This document shows, one piece after another, positions 1 through 6,025 of a stretch of 10,974 nucleotides of DNA (positions are counted from its first letter, which is position 1; the number at the start of each line of letters is the position of its first letter). The notes beneath the pieces were generated by a model. It saw only the letters and a list, made by a program, of their open reading frames with translations. It had not been told where the DNA came from and did not search any database. Made by a program: the position numbers and the translations under genes. The stretch is from Bacillota bacterium (lineage in GTDB: Bacteria; Bacillota; Clostridia; Peptostreptococcales; Anaerovoracaceae), in contig JAFZRG010000023.1 of the NCBI GenBank assembly GCA_017619985.1, forward strand, positions 1-10,974, read 5' to 3'.

Positions 1-377
1 AGCTCGTACACTTCCTCGAGCGACGCCTTGATGGAGGAGTTCGGCTGCGAATACGCGCCCATCTCCAGGTTCTCCTCGACCGTCATCTGCGTAAAGATGC
101 GGCGGCCTTCGGGCACCATCACGAGGCCCTTCTCCACGATCTTGTGCGGCGCGACCTTCGCGAGGCTCTCGCCGAAGAATTCGATGGAGCCGGTGCGTGA
201 CCGCAGCAGCCCGGAGATCGTGTTCAGTGTCGTGGATTTGCCGGCGCCGTTCGCGCCGATCAGGGTCACGATCTCGCCCTCGTTGACCTCGAACGAAATA
301 CCCTTGATCGCGTGGATGCTGCCGTAATAGACATTGATGTCATCGACCTTTAAGATCGTTTTCTTCTGTTCTGCCAT
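1..377 (-). CDS. livF: Branched-chain amino acid ABC transporter ATP-binding protein LivF (C-terminus cut by window edge)
   Basis: This is the second ATPase of the LIV importer; it pairs with LivG on the cytoplasmic face and hydrolyses ATP to drive uptake of leucine, isoleucine and valine. Only the first 125 codons are in the window, about half of the roughly 235-residue family length. The sequence shows Walker A GANGAGKS at residues 41-48 and the LivF hallmark VPEGRRIF at 88-95, where Glu takes the usual Q-loop position. That hallmark separates it from LivG. The signature, Walker B and H-loop motifs lie beyond the edge. The ATG at 377-375 is preceded by AAGGAGG at 391-385 with 7-nt spacing, located inside the end of livG. 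The gap to the livG stop is only 2 nt, so the two are probably translationally coupled. Confidence 0.95.
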   Translation of the reverse strand, partial: MAEQKKTILKVDDINVYYGSIHAIKGISFEVNEGEIVTLIGANGAGKSTTLNTISGLLRSRTGSIEFFGESLAKVAPHKIVEKGLVMVPEGRRIFTQMTVEENLEMGAYSQPNSSIKASLEEVYE

Positions 378-379
378 GG

Positions 380-1156
380 CTACCCCTCCTTATGCTTGCC
401 CAGGTAGGCTTCGATGACGACGGGGTTGCTCTGGATCTCGGCCGGGGTGCCGCGCGCGATCACCTGGCCGAAGTTCAGCACGGTGATGTTGTCGCAGATA
501 CCCATGACCAGACTCATGTCGTGCTCGATCAGAAGAATGGCGATGCCGAACCTGTCGCGGATGCGGCCGATGTTCTCCATCAGTTCCGCCGTCTCCGCCG
601 GGTTCATGCCCGCAGCAGGTTCGTCCAGCAGCAGCAGCGACGGCTCTGTCGCGAGCGCGCGGACGATCTCCAGCCTTCTCTGGGCGCCGTAAGGTAGCGA
701 TCCCGCTCTTACGTCCGCCATACCCTGCATGTCGAAGATGGACAGGAGCTCCAGCGCCTTTTCGCGGGCCTCCTTCTCCTCTTTCCAGTAGCGCGGCAGG
801 CGAAGCACGGCCTCGAGCAGGCTGTACTTCATGGACTGGTTCATCGCGGTCATGACGTTCTCGGCCACCGTCAGCTTGCTGAACAGGCGGATGTTCTGGA
901 ACGTTCTCGCGATGCCGGCTTTCGACAGCTGCACCGTCGTCTTCTTCGCGGTGGATTCGCCGTTGAGGAAGATCTCGCCGGACGTCGGTTCGTACACCTT
1001 CGTCAGCAGATTGAAGACCGTGGTCTTGCCGGCGCCGTTCGGCCCGATCAGGCCTGCGATCTCTCTTTCGTGGACTTCGATGTCGAAGTCGTTGACCGCC
1101 GCCAGGCCGCCGAAGACGATGCCCAGATTTTCGCACTTCAATACGACGTTACTCAT
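380..1156 (-). CDS. livG: Branched-chain amino acid ABC transporter ATP-binding protein LivG
   Basis: First ATPase subunit of the branched-chain amino acid importer, 258 residues, which is normal for LivG. Visible motifs are Walker A GPNGAGKT (38-45), Q-loop Gln87 in RTFQNIRLF, the LivG-type signature LPYGAQRR (154-161, replacing canonical LSGGQ), Walker B LLLLDEPAAGM (174-184) with catalytic Glu179, and H-loop His212 in EHDM. I chose the ATG at 1156-1154 because GGGAGGT (1170-1164) sits 7 nt upstream. An in-frame GTG at 1165 would add three residues but overlaps that ribosome binding site. The ATG start overlaps the livM stop by 8 nt (ATGAGTAA arrangement), a mark of tight coupling. All catalytic residues appear intact. 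Confidence 0.96.
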   Translation of the reverse strand: MSNVVLKCENLGIVFGGLAAVNDFDIEVHEREIAGLIGPNGAGKTTVFNLLTKVYEPTSGEIFLNGESTAKKTTVQLSKAGIARTFQNIRLFSKLTVAENVMTAMNQSMKYSLLEAVLRLPRYWKEEKEAREKALELLSIFDMQGMADVRAGSLPYGAQRRLEIVRALATEPSLLLLDEPAAGMNPAETAELMENIGRIRDRFGIAILLIEHDMSLVMGICDNITVLNFGQVIARGTPAEIQSNPVVIEAYLGKHKEG

Positions 1157-2231
1157 CCGATGCACCTCCCTTCGCCAGCTGCTTGGCTGTTCTCTTCTCC
1201 GCGATGTTCTTCAGGATATCCTTGATCTTCGCGTTGTTGGAAATGAGCATCACGGCGATCAGGATGACCGCGTACATCAGCATGCGGTAGTCCGCAAAGC
1301 CTCTCAGGGCCTCGGGCAGGATCGTCAGGGCCGCGGCCGCGATGATCGAACCGAGCATGTTGCCCTGGCCGCCCAGCACGACGAACACGAGCACGAGGAT
1401 GGACGTGTCGATGTTGAACTTGCTCGCGATCAGAGAGCTGTAGTTGTTGCCGAACAGCGCGCCCGCTGCTCCTGCCATGGCGGCAGAGATCGTGAACGCG
1501 GTGATCTTGTACTTGAACGCCGGAATGCCGATGGATTCCGCCGCGATGTAGTTGTCGCGGATCGCCATGATCGCGCGGCCGGTGCGGCTTCCCACCATGT
1601 GGAAGATCACCACGAGGGAGATCATGATGAGGATGAAGCCCGCCGTGAACGTCGCGATCTTCGGGATGGACCGGATGCCCATGGCGCCTTCGATGATGAT
1701 CTTGCCCTCCGGGCTCATGTTCAGCTCGTTCGTGAACATCGAAAACTTCAGATGGCCCTGGTCGATGCCCATGTACACGTTGCCGACGAGCGATTTGATG
1801 ATCTCGCCGAAGGCAAGGGTCACGATGGCCAGGTAGTCACCTCTTAAGCGCAGCACCGGGATGCCGATCAGGAAACCGATGATGGCTGCCGCCACAGCGC
1901 CGATCACGATGCCGATGAAGAGGCGCAGGCCCGCGGAGGGCATGGAGTCTCTTAAGCACATCGTGGCAGCGGTGCCGCAGAACGCCCCGACGGACATGAA
2001 GCCCGCGTGGCCCAGCGACAGTTCGCCCATGACGCCGACCGTCAGGTTCAGCGAAAGGGCCATGACGATGTAGGCGCAGATGGGCACGAGCATGCCTTTC
2101 GTAGCGGCTTTCATCCCGCCGCCTCTCATCATCGCTTCCAGGATGATATACGCTGCGATCACGAGCGCATATGTCAGATAATTTTTCCGCGCAGTGCGGT
2201 TCAAACCCTTGAGTTTATTCATGGCCCGCAC
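1149..2231 (-). CDS. livM: Branched-chain amino acid ABC transporter permease LivM
   Basis: Membrane permease that forms the translocation pore as a heterodimer with LivH. It has 360 residues with multiple hydrophobic segments (first at about 18-34, then 44-68, 102-126, 195-212, 242-262, 277-305, 317-331). Family motifs seen are SLGHAGFMSVGAF (72-84), LRLRGDYLAIVTLAFGEI (127-144), the cytoplasmic ATPase-coupling loop around GRAIMAIRDN (218-227) through AAESIGI (230-236), and GGQGNMLG (287-294). The start is uncertain. The GTG at 2231-2229 directly follows the livH stop (TAG|GTG) and has AGGAG at 2245-2241 with 9-nt spacing. The next in-frame ATG, at 2222-2220, gives 18-nt spacing, so I prefer the GTG. 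The C-terminus carries the livG ribosome binding site. Confidence 0.95.
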   Translation of the reverse strand: MRAMNKLKGLNRTARKNYLTYALVIAAYIILEAMMRGGGMKAATKGMLVPICAYIVMALSLNLTVGVMGELSLGHAGFMSVGAFCGTAATMCLRDSMPSAGLRLFIGIVIGAVAAAIIGFLIGIPVLRLRGDYLAIVTLAFGEIIKSLVGNVYMGIDQGHLKFSMFTNELNMSPEGKIIIEGAMGIRSIPKIATFTAGFILIMISLVVIFHMVGSRTGRAIMAIRDNYIAAESIGIPAFKYKITAFTISAAMAGAAGALFGNNYSSLIASKFNIDTSILVLVFVVLGGQGNMLGSIIAAAALTILPEALRGFADYRMLMYAVILIAVMLISNNAKIKDILKNIAEKRTAKQLAKGGASDE

Positions 2232-3107
2232 CTACACTTTCTCCTGCGCCCGCTTGCCCAGCAGACCTGCCGGCTTTACGAGCAGCACGATGATCAGAAC
2301 GCCGAACACGATCGCGTCGGAGATCTGCGTGGAAATATACGCTTTCGCGAGGTTCTCGATGACCCCCAGCATCAGGCCGCCCAGAAACGCTCCGGGGATG
2401 GAGCCGATACCGCCGAACACGGCGGCCGTAAAGGCCTTGATGCCCGGCATGGAGCCGGTGGTCGGGGTCAGGTTCGGATAGGCCGAGCACAGCAGCACGC
2501 CGGCGATGGCGGCCAGGCCCGAGCCGATGGCGAACGTCACGGAAATGGTCGTGTTCACGTCGATGCCCATCAGCTGCGCAGCGCCCTTGTCTTCGGACAC
2601 GGCGCGCATGGCCTTGCCGAGCTTCGTCTTATTGATGAACGTGGTCAGCACGATCATGATGACGATGCACACGGCGATGGTGAACAGCGTGATATAACTG
2701 ACGGTCAGTCCGCCCAGATCGAGGGACTTGTTCGGGATGATCGAATTGAAGACCTTCGGGTTCGAAGACCAGAACAGCAGCGCCAGGTTCTGCAGCAGAT
2801 AGCTGACGCCGATGGCGGTGATCAGAACGGCGAGGGACGGAGCTGCGCGCAGCGGCTTATACGCCAGCTTCTCGATCACGATGCCGAGGCAGGTACACAC
2901 CAGCATGGCAAGGATCACACTGATGAACGGATTGAGTCCGTAGCGCGTGAACGCAAAAAAGCACACGTAGGCACCCACCATGATGACGTCGCCGTGGGCG
3001 AAGTTCAGCATCTTGGCGATGCCGTACACCATGGTGTACCCGAGCGCGATGATCGCGTATACGCTTCCCAGACTGAGTCCGCTGACCAGATAGTTAAGGA
3101 AACTCAT
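2232..3107 (-). CDS. livH: Branched-chain amino acid ABC transporter permease LivH
   Basis: Permease partner of LivM in the inner membrane, 291 residues, the usual LivH length. Family signatures are LNFAHGDVIMVGAY (34-47), EKLAYKPLR (79-87), the ATPase-coupling loop GKAMRAVSEDKGAAQLMGI (164-182), GGIGSIPGAFLGG (232-244) and the terminal KPAGLLGK (278-285). About eight hydrophobic segments are visible. The ATG at 3107-3105 has a modest ribosome binding site, AAAGG, about 12 nt upstream. It is separated from livJ by a 99-nt spacer with a strong hairpin, whereas every later gene in the operon abuts or overlaps its neighbour or lies within 2 nt of it. Translation of livH is thus probably independent of livJ, while livM is coupled to livH. 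Confidence 0.96.
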   Translation of the reverse strand: MSFLNYLVSGLSLGSVYAIIALGYTMVYGIAKMLNFAHGDVIMVGAYVCFFAFTRYGLNPFISVILAMLVCTCLGIVIEKLAYKPLRAAPSLAVLITAIGVSYLLQNLALLFWSSNPKVFNSIIPNKSLDLGGLTVSYITLFTIAVCIVIMIVLTTFINKTKLGKAMRAVSEDKGAAQLMGIDVNTTISVTFAIGSGLAAIAGVLLCSAYPNLTPTTGSMPGIKAFTAAVFGGIGSIPGAFLGGLMLGVIENLAKAYISTQISDAIVFGVLIIVLLVKPAGLLGKRAQEKV

Positions 3108-3135
3108 AGATAAACAAAACCTTTCTCTAAATCAG

Positions 3136-3174
3136 GACAAGAGCCGGGGGCGGTTGGAGACCCCCGGCTTTGTC
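3136..3174 (-). promoter_or_regulatory. Intercistronic hairpin between livJ and livH
   Basis: Fourteen base pairs join positions 3174-3161 with 3150-3136 (arms GACAAAGCCGGGGG and CCCCCGGCTCTTGTC on the minus strand, one bulged base), with a 10-nt loop. The RNA after the stem is CTGATTTAGAG, with no solid U tract, so it is not a full intrinsic terminator. A smaller GCCC-TTTT-GGGC hairpin (3200-3189) lies just after the livJ stop. Inference: it acts as a partial terminator or as a 3' block to RNA decay, keeping the LivJ message more abundant than the permease and ATPase messages. Confidence 0.75.
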
Positions 3175-3206
3175 TTATGTAAGCTCCTGCCCAAAAGGGC
3201 CGGAAA

Positions 3207-4388
3207 TTACATACCTACGTATACGCCGTTCTGGATGACGACTGCGTTGGGCAGCTTGGAAACGGTGCCGTCCTTGCCCCAGGTCATGCTCGCGCCGGTC
3301 AGACCGTCGAAGGTCATGGACGTGAACTTGGCGACCATGGCGTCGCAGATGGCGGAATGATCCATGGATGCGGGATCGATGCCTGCTTCGGTCGCGGCCT
3401 TGTACATCGCGTAGATGCAGTCATAGCCGTCGGCTGCGAACTGGTTGGGCACTTCGCCGAACTTATCCTGATACTTCTTGACGAAGTTCTGGTTCAGAGC
3501 GGAGGAGTCGTCTGCGGAGTACGGAGTCAGAACGATGACGCCTTCTGCCAGGGAGGTGTCGAAGCCTTCCATGGTCAGGATGCCGTCCATGCCGTCTACG
3601 CCGAACCAGGTGGGTGCGTAGCCGACCGCGTTGGCCTGGTTGAGGATCAGGGAAGCGGGTTCATAGTACATGGGCAGGAAGACGAGGTCTGCGCCGGCTT
3701 CCTGGCACTTGGAGATCTGTACGCTGAAGTCCGTCTTGGTGGCTTCGGTGAAGGTCTCTTCGGTCACGATCTCGAGTCCGAGAGCGGCAGCCTGTTCTAC
3801 GAACGTGTTTCTGATGCCGGTGGAGTAGGAATCGTCGTTCTTCCAGATGATGGCGATCTTGCTGCCCAGGTTCTTTTCAGAAATGTAGGTAGCGGAGCCG
3901 GTGCCCTGGTTCGGGTCGGTGAAGCACATCTGGAATACGTTGTCCTTGCCGTCGATGACGTTGGTGGAAGATGCGGACGGGGTCAGGAAGAAGTATCTGT
4001 CGGCATAGGCGTCGGCAGAGGTGACCTCGGCGGGAGCGGAGGTGACCGTACCCATCATCATGTCCATACCCCAGTCGACCAGCGCGTTGTACGCGTTCTC
4101 GGCCTTTTCGGGGTCGTGGGTGTCGTCCTGCATGTTGAATTCGAACTGAATGCCGCCCATGGCGTTGACTTCTTCGACTGCGATCTCAGCGCCGTTCTTG
4201 ACGGCCTGTCCGTAAATGGCTGCGCCGCCTGTGAGCGGGCCGGTCGCGCCGATCTTGATGGTGACCGCGCCTTCGCTTTCGCCGCCGTCAGCGGGCTGTG
4301 CGGGCTCGGTTGATCCGCCGGAGCAGGCAGCGAGACTGAAGATCATCATCGCTGCGAGGAAGATCGCAAAAAACTTTTTCATGTTCAT
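3207..4388 (-). CDS. livJ: Branched-chain amino acid ABC transporter substrate-binding lipoprotein LivJ
   Basis: Extracytoplasmic binding protein that captures leucine, isoleucine or valine and delivers it to LivHM. It has 393 residues. The N-terminus is a lipoprotein signal: positive MNMKK, a hydrophobic core, then lipobox LAAC with the lipidated Cys at residue 22, followed by a Ser/Gly/Pro/Glu-rich linker to about residue 40. The type I periplasmic-binding fold begins at KIGATGPLTGGAAIYGQ (45-61), and TPSASSTN (136-143) is the conserved ligand-contact region. I chose the ATG at 4388-4386 because AAGGAG (4402-4397) is 8 nt upstream; a GTG at 4397 overlaps that site, and an ATG at 4382 is less well placed. 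Specificity is inferred from the livHMGF context, since this fold also binds other amino acids and amides. Confidence 0.95.
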   Translation of the reverse strand: MNMKKFFAIFLAAMMIFSLAACSGGSTEPAQPADGGESEGAVTIKIGATGPLTGGAAIYGQAVKNGAEIAVEEVNAMGGIQFEFNMQDDTHDPEKAENAYNALVDWGMDMMMGTVTSAPAEVTSADAYADRYFFLTPSASSTNVIDGKDNVFQMCFTDPNQGTGSATYISEKNLGSKIAIIWKNDDSYSTGIRNTFVEQAAALGLEIVTEETFTEATKTDFSVQISKCQEAGADLVFLPMYYEPASLILNQANAVGYAPTWFGVDGMDGILTMEGFDTSLAEGVIVLTPYSADDSSALNQNFVKKYQDKFGEVPNQFAADGYDCIYAMYKAATEAGIDPASMDHSAICDAMVAKFTSMTFDGLTGASMTWGKDGTVSKLPNAVVIQNGVYVGM

Positions 4389-4442
4389 TTGATACACTCC
4401 TTAATAATAGTTTTCCTGCAATAGGGTTTAGACTTGAGTTAT
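4389..4442 (-). promoter_or_regulatory. livJ translation initiation region after the attenuator
   Basis: These 54 nt separate the U tract of the attenuator from the livJ ATG. They are AU-rich with no strong hairpin and end in AAGGAG (4402-4397) 8 nt before the ATG. The ribosome binding site is outside both alternative leader structures, so control by the leader should act on transcription elongation, not on access to the livJ start. Confidence 0.6.
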
Positions 4443-4444
4443 TT

Positions 4445-4477
4445 AAAAAGCGGTGCCGCCCGGTTGGGCAGCGCCGC
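4445..4477 (-). terminator. Attenuator terminator in the liv operon leader
   Basis: On the minus strand, GCGGCGCTGCCC (4477-4466) pairs with GGGCGGCACCGC (4461-4450) around the tetraloop AACC. The stem has twelve positions: ten Watson-Crick pairs, one G-U and one C-A mismatch. Five U follow (4449-4445). It lies upstream of livJ and downstream of the promoter at 4734-4706, so it is placed to stop transcription before the transporter genes. Its 5' arm can be captured by the competing upstream stem. Confidence 0.85.
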
Positions 4478-4508
4478 GTTTTAACGCATTTGTTTTGCTG
4501 ACCCAACC
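4462..4508 (-). promoter_or_regulatory. Antiterminator stem competing with the liv attenuator
   Basis: GGTTGGGTCAGC (4508-4497) pairs with GCTGCCCAACC (4472-4462) in an 11-bp stem with one bulged U. The second arm is most of the 5' arm and loop of the terminator, so the two structures exclude each other. The 24-nt loop contains a small GCGT-TAAA-ACGC hairpin. The first arm starts 3 nt after the stop codon of the leader ORF, so a ribosome resting on that stop would cover it and favour termination. A ribosome stalled earlier would leave it free. Confidence 0.8.
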
Positions 4509-4511
4509 TAT

Positions 4512-4661
4512 TCAGTTCAGCCGGGCGACGCCCAGCAGAATAACTCTGCGGACAATGCCGACGACGTGAACGACGGGAGCCAGCAGGCGCAGAACAACAG
4601 CAAAATCAACAGCAGTCTCTGCCGCGGGTCTTACTGTGATCTTAATTGCTGTTGCTGTCAT
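4512..4661 (-). CDS. Putative leader peptide rich in Val/Leu/Ile, upstream of the liv operon
   Basis: A 49-codon ORF running from ATG (4661-4659) to TGA (4514-4512). It has a ribosome binding site, AGAAAGG (4677-4671), 9 nt before the ATG. An in-frame ATG at 4688 would add nine residues but has no such site. The peptide contains 11 Val, 6 Leu and 4 Ile (21 of 49). They are densest at the end, where residues 30-49 (VVHVVGIVRRVILLGVARLN) hold 13 of 20. It lies between a consensus promoter and a terminator/antiterminator pair, directly before livJ. This matches the logic of ilv and leu leader peptides: scarcity of charged branched-chain tRNAs stalls the ribosome and relieves termination. The peptide itself probably has no other function. 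I do not recognise a named family. The alternative is a small hydrophobic protein with chance composition. Confidence 0.78.
   Translation of the reverse strand: MTATAIKITVRPAAETAVDFAVVLRLLAPVVHVVGIVRRVILLGVARLN
4520..4536 (-). promoter_or_regulatory. Pause-type hairpin at the 3' end of the leader ORF
   Basis: GCTGGGC (4536-4530) pairs with GCCCGGC (4526-4520) around a 3-nt loop, 7 bp including one G-U, within the last codons of the leader peptide ORF. In known attenuators an early hairpin pauses RNA polymerase so that the ribosome can catch up. That role is inferred here. A second possible pairing inside the ORF joins 4654-4646 with 4603-4595 (9 bp, CAACAGCAA with TTGCTGTTG). Confidence 0.45.
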
Positions 4662-4705
4662 GTGTCTGCACCTTTCTGAACTGGTCATTTATCTATGATG
4701 GTGCT

Positions 4706-4734
4706 ATTTTAGCCCTGACCTATAGACCTGTCAA
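4706..4734 (-). promoter_or_regulatory. Housekeeping sigma-factor promoter of the liv operon
   Basis: The -35 TTGACA (4734-4729) is a perfect consensus. It is separated by exactly 17 nt from the -10 TAAAAT (4711-4706), which has one mismatch to TATAAT. The predicted start site is the A near 4699, giving about 37 nt before the leader ORF. The upstream DNA (4741-4782) is very A/T-rich, with A-tracts on the transcribed-sense strand like an UP element. The basal promoter looks strong, so control downstream of initiation is plausible. Confidence 0.88.
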
Positions 4735-4741
4735 GGTTAAA

Positions 4742-4782
4742 TTTTGTTGGATTTATCGTAATTTTTGTCTGTTTTTTGTTGG
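4742..4782. repeat. 9-bp direct repeats upstream of the liv promoter
   Basis: TTTTGTTGG occurs at 4742-4750 and again at 4774-4782, 32 bp apart, close to three helical turns. The nearer copy ends 8 bp from the -35 box. The second copy overlaps a perfect 7-bp inverted repeat, TTTGTTG-GTTGA-CAACAAA (4775-4793). The spacing and position suit a regulator binding on one face of the helix, but the sequence matches no operator I can name. Confidence 0.5.
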
Positions 4783-4786
4783 TTGA

Positions 4787-4905
4787 CAACAAATTGCCCG
4801 TACTTTCCCTGCCCTCCCGGGCACTTTCGCGCGCGAAAGCGGGCCGAATTTGGTCCGGGCAACAAATTGCGGAAATTCTGCGGAATTTCAAGCCTCCCGG
4901 GCACT
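4787..4905. repeat. Diverged direct repeats and palindromes at the 3' end of the LCP gene
   Basis: Two short blocks recur in the same order. CAACAAATTGC lies at 4787-4797 and 4860-4870, and CCTCCCGGGCACT at 4813-4825 and 4893-4905. Between them are a perfect 16-bp palindrome CTTTCGCGCGCGAAAG (4824-4839) and a hairpin GAAATTC-TGCG-GAATTTC (4872-4889). The stop codon of the LCP gene (4906-4904) lies at the edge of the second copy. The array looks like a partial tandem duplication of about 75-80 bp that has diverged, or two copies of a small palindromic repeat element. No hairpin is followed by a clear U tract, so the terminator of the upstream operon is not obvious. Minus-strand TGCCCG...CGGGCA (4822-4796) followed by ATTTGTTG is the best, weak candidate. 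Confidence 0.6.
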
Positions 4906-6022
4906 ATTCCCCGGTCTCTTCCGACGGCTGCACGACATTCCCTTCGCTGTCGAACTGGATGTCGATGATCGTGCCTTCGCCCTTGGGCAGATAGTCCCTG
5001 TGGACGGTCGGTTTGTCGAGCAGGCGGATCGTCGTCGGGATGGAGAGATCGCCCTCTTCGCCCGAGCCGATGCGGTAGATCTCCTCGAGCATCGTCTTCA
5101 CGCCCTCGTCGTCCGGCTTCCAGAACGAGAAGCCCTGGATCATGGCGTCCGTGCCGGGCAGCACGTAAGAATTGATGGAATCGCCGGAAAGCTTCATCGC
5201 CTTCGTGCCGACGCTGATCGCCGTGCTGTACGTGATGTCGGATTCCACGTTCTCGACGGCAACTTTCGCGACGTCCAGGATATTGCCTGCCTTCAGGCAT
5301 TCTCTCAGCACTTTCTTGATGAATTCCTGGTGGACCTGGATGCGGCCGATGTCTCCGTTGCGGTAGCCTGTGCCATTGTTGCTCTTGCGGTAGCGCAGGT
5401 ATTCCATGACGTTGGACGCATCGATGGTCTGCTTGCCCGCATAGATGCGGATGTGCAGCGGCGGCGTATCGGTCGGGTCATCGTAGATCATGTCGAACGG
5501 CACGTCGATCTCCACGCCCCCGATCACGTCCATCACCTTGCGGATGTCCTCATACTCGATGATCGCATAATAGTGCAGCGGCATGCCGTACAGCGTCTTC
5601 GAAACCGCTTCCGCCAGTGGGATGAGGCCTTCGCTGTGGTAGATCGCGTTGATCTTGTTGCCGGCGTAGTTCGCATCCCAGCCGGGACGGTAATAAAACG
5701 TGTCGCGCGGCACGGAGACCAGGTTGACGTACTGGTTCTCCATGTCGTAGCTGGCGACCATGATCATGTCGGTCATGTTCTGGTTGACCCCCAGAAGCAG
5801 CACGTTCACGCGGTCCTTGCTCTGAAAGACTTCGTAGAACGGGCTCGTCTCATCCACGACAAAAGGCGTCATGTCCTTCGACAGCTTCGTCTCGGACTGT
5901 TCGAAGATGGGGATATCCAGGATCCCGCCGTCTCCTTCGCCCCGCAGAAGCGTCAACCCGACCGTCGCGACCACGAACACGATGAGCGCCGCTATGATGG
6001 CTTTTTTGTTGATCTTGAACAT
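4904..6022 (-). CDS. LytR-CpsA-Psr (LCP) family cell-wall glycopolymer ligase
   Basis: LCP proteins move teichoic acids or capsular polysaccharides from a lipid carrier to peptidoglycan, acting on the outer face of the membrane. This one has 372 residues: one N-terminal membrane anchor (about 7-26), a short linker, then the LCP domain from about residue 70 to 245. Family features are NVLLLGVNQNMTD (73-85), VSVPRDTFY with Arg106 and Asp107 (102-110), KINAIY (123-128), and the phosphate-binding segment YLRYRKSNNGTGYRNGDIGR (208-227) with Arg210, Arg212, Asp224 and Arg227. The remaining roughly 125 residues are an uncharacterised tail. The ATG lies 3 nt after the stop of the dehydratase gene, with a weak G-rich ribosome binding site (CCGGGGG), so translation probably depends on coupling. 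Which glycopolymer it attaches cannot be read from sequence. Confidence 0.92.
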   Translation of the reverse strand: MFKINKKAIIAALIVFVVATVGLTLLRGEGDGGILDIPIFEQSETKLSKDMTPFVVDETSPFYEVFQSKDRVNVLLLGVNQNMTDMIMVASYDMENQYVNLVSVPRDTFYYRPGWDANYAGNKINAIYHSEGLIPLAEAVSKTLYGMPLHYYAIIEYEDIRKVMDVIGGVEIDVPFDMIYDDPTDTPPLHIRIYAGKQTIDASNVMEYLRYRKSNNGTGYRNGDIGRIQVHQEFIKKVLRECLKAGNILDVAKVAVENVESDITYSTAISVGTKAMKLSGDSINSYVLPGTDAMIQGFSFWKPDDEGVKTMLEEIYRIGSGEEGDLSIPTTIRLLDKPTVHRDYLPKGEGTIIDIQFDSEGNVVQPSEETGE

Positions 6023-6025
6023 ACT

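Noticed and set aside
831..1847. Plus-strand ORF of 338 codons opposite livG and livM
   Set aside because: Shadow of two confidently identified genes; no recognisable motifs.
2007..3113. Plus-strand ORF of 368 codons opposite livH and livM
   Set aside because: Compositionally biased shadow of two conserved permease genes.
4288..4506. Minus-strand 72-codon ORF overlapping the start of livJ
   Set aside because: It begins at a TTG inside the antiterminator arm, without a ribosome binding site, and runs out of frame through livJ.
4662..4688. Upstream in-frame ATG that would lengthen the leader peptide by nine residues
   Set aside because: No ribosome binding site precedes it, while the ATG at 4661 has AGAAAGG at 9-nt spacing.
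4389..4700. T-box riboswitch as the regulator of the liv leader
   Set aside because: I found no convincing T-box sequence or specifier-loop layout. The translated Val/Leu/Ile-rich ORF and the stop-codon-linked switch fit peptide attenuation better.
4709..4891. Minus-strand 60-codon ORF in the spacer after the LCP gene
   Set aside because: It starts at a TTG without a ribosome binding site, spans the repeats and the promoter, and has no coding character.
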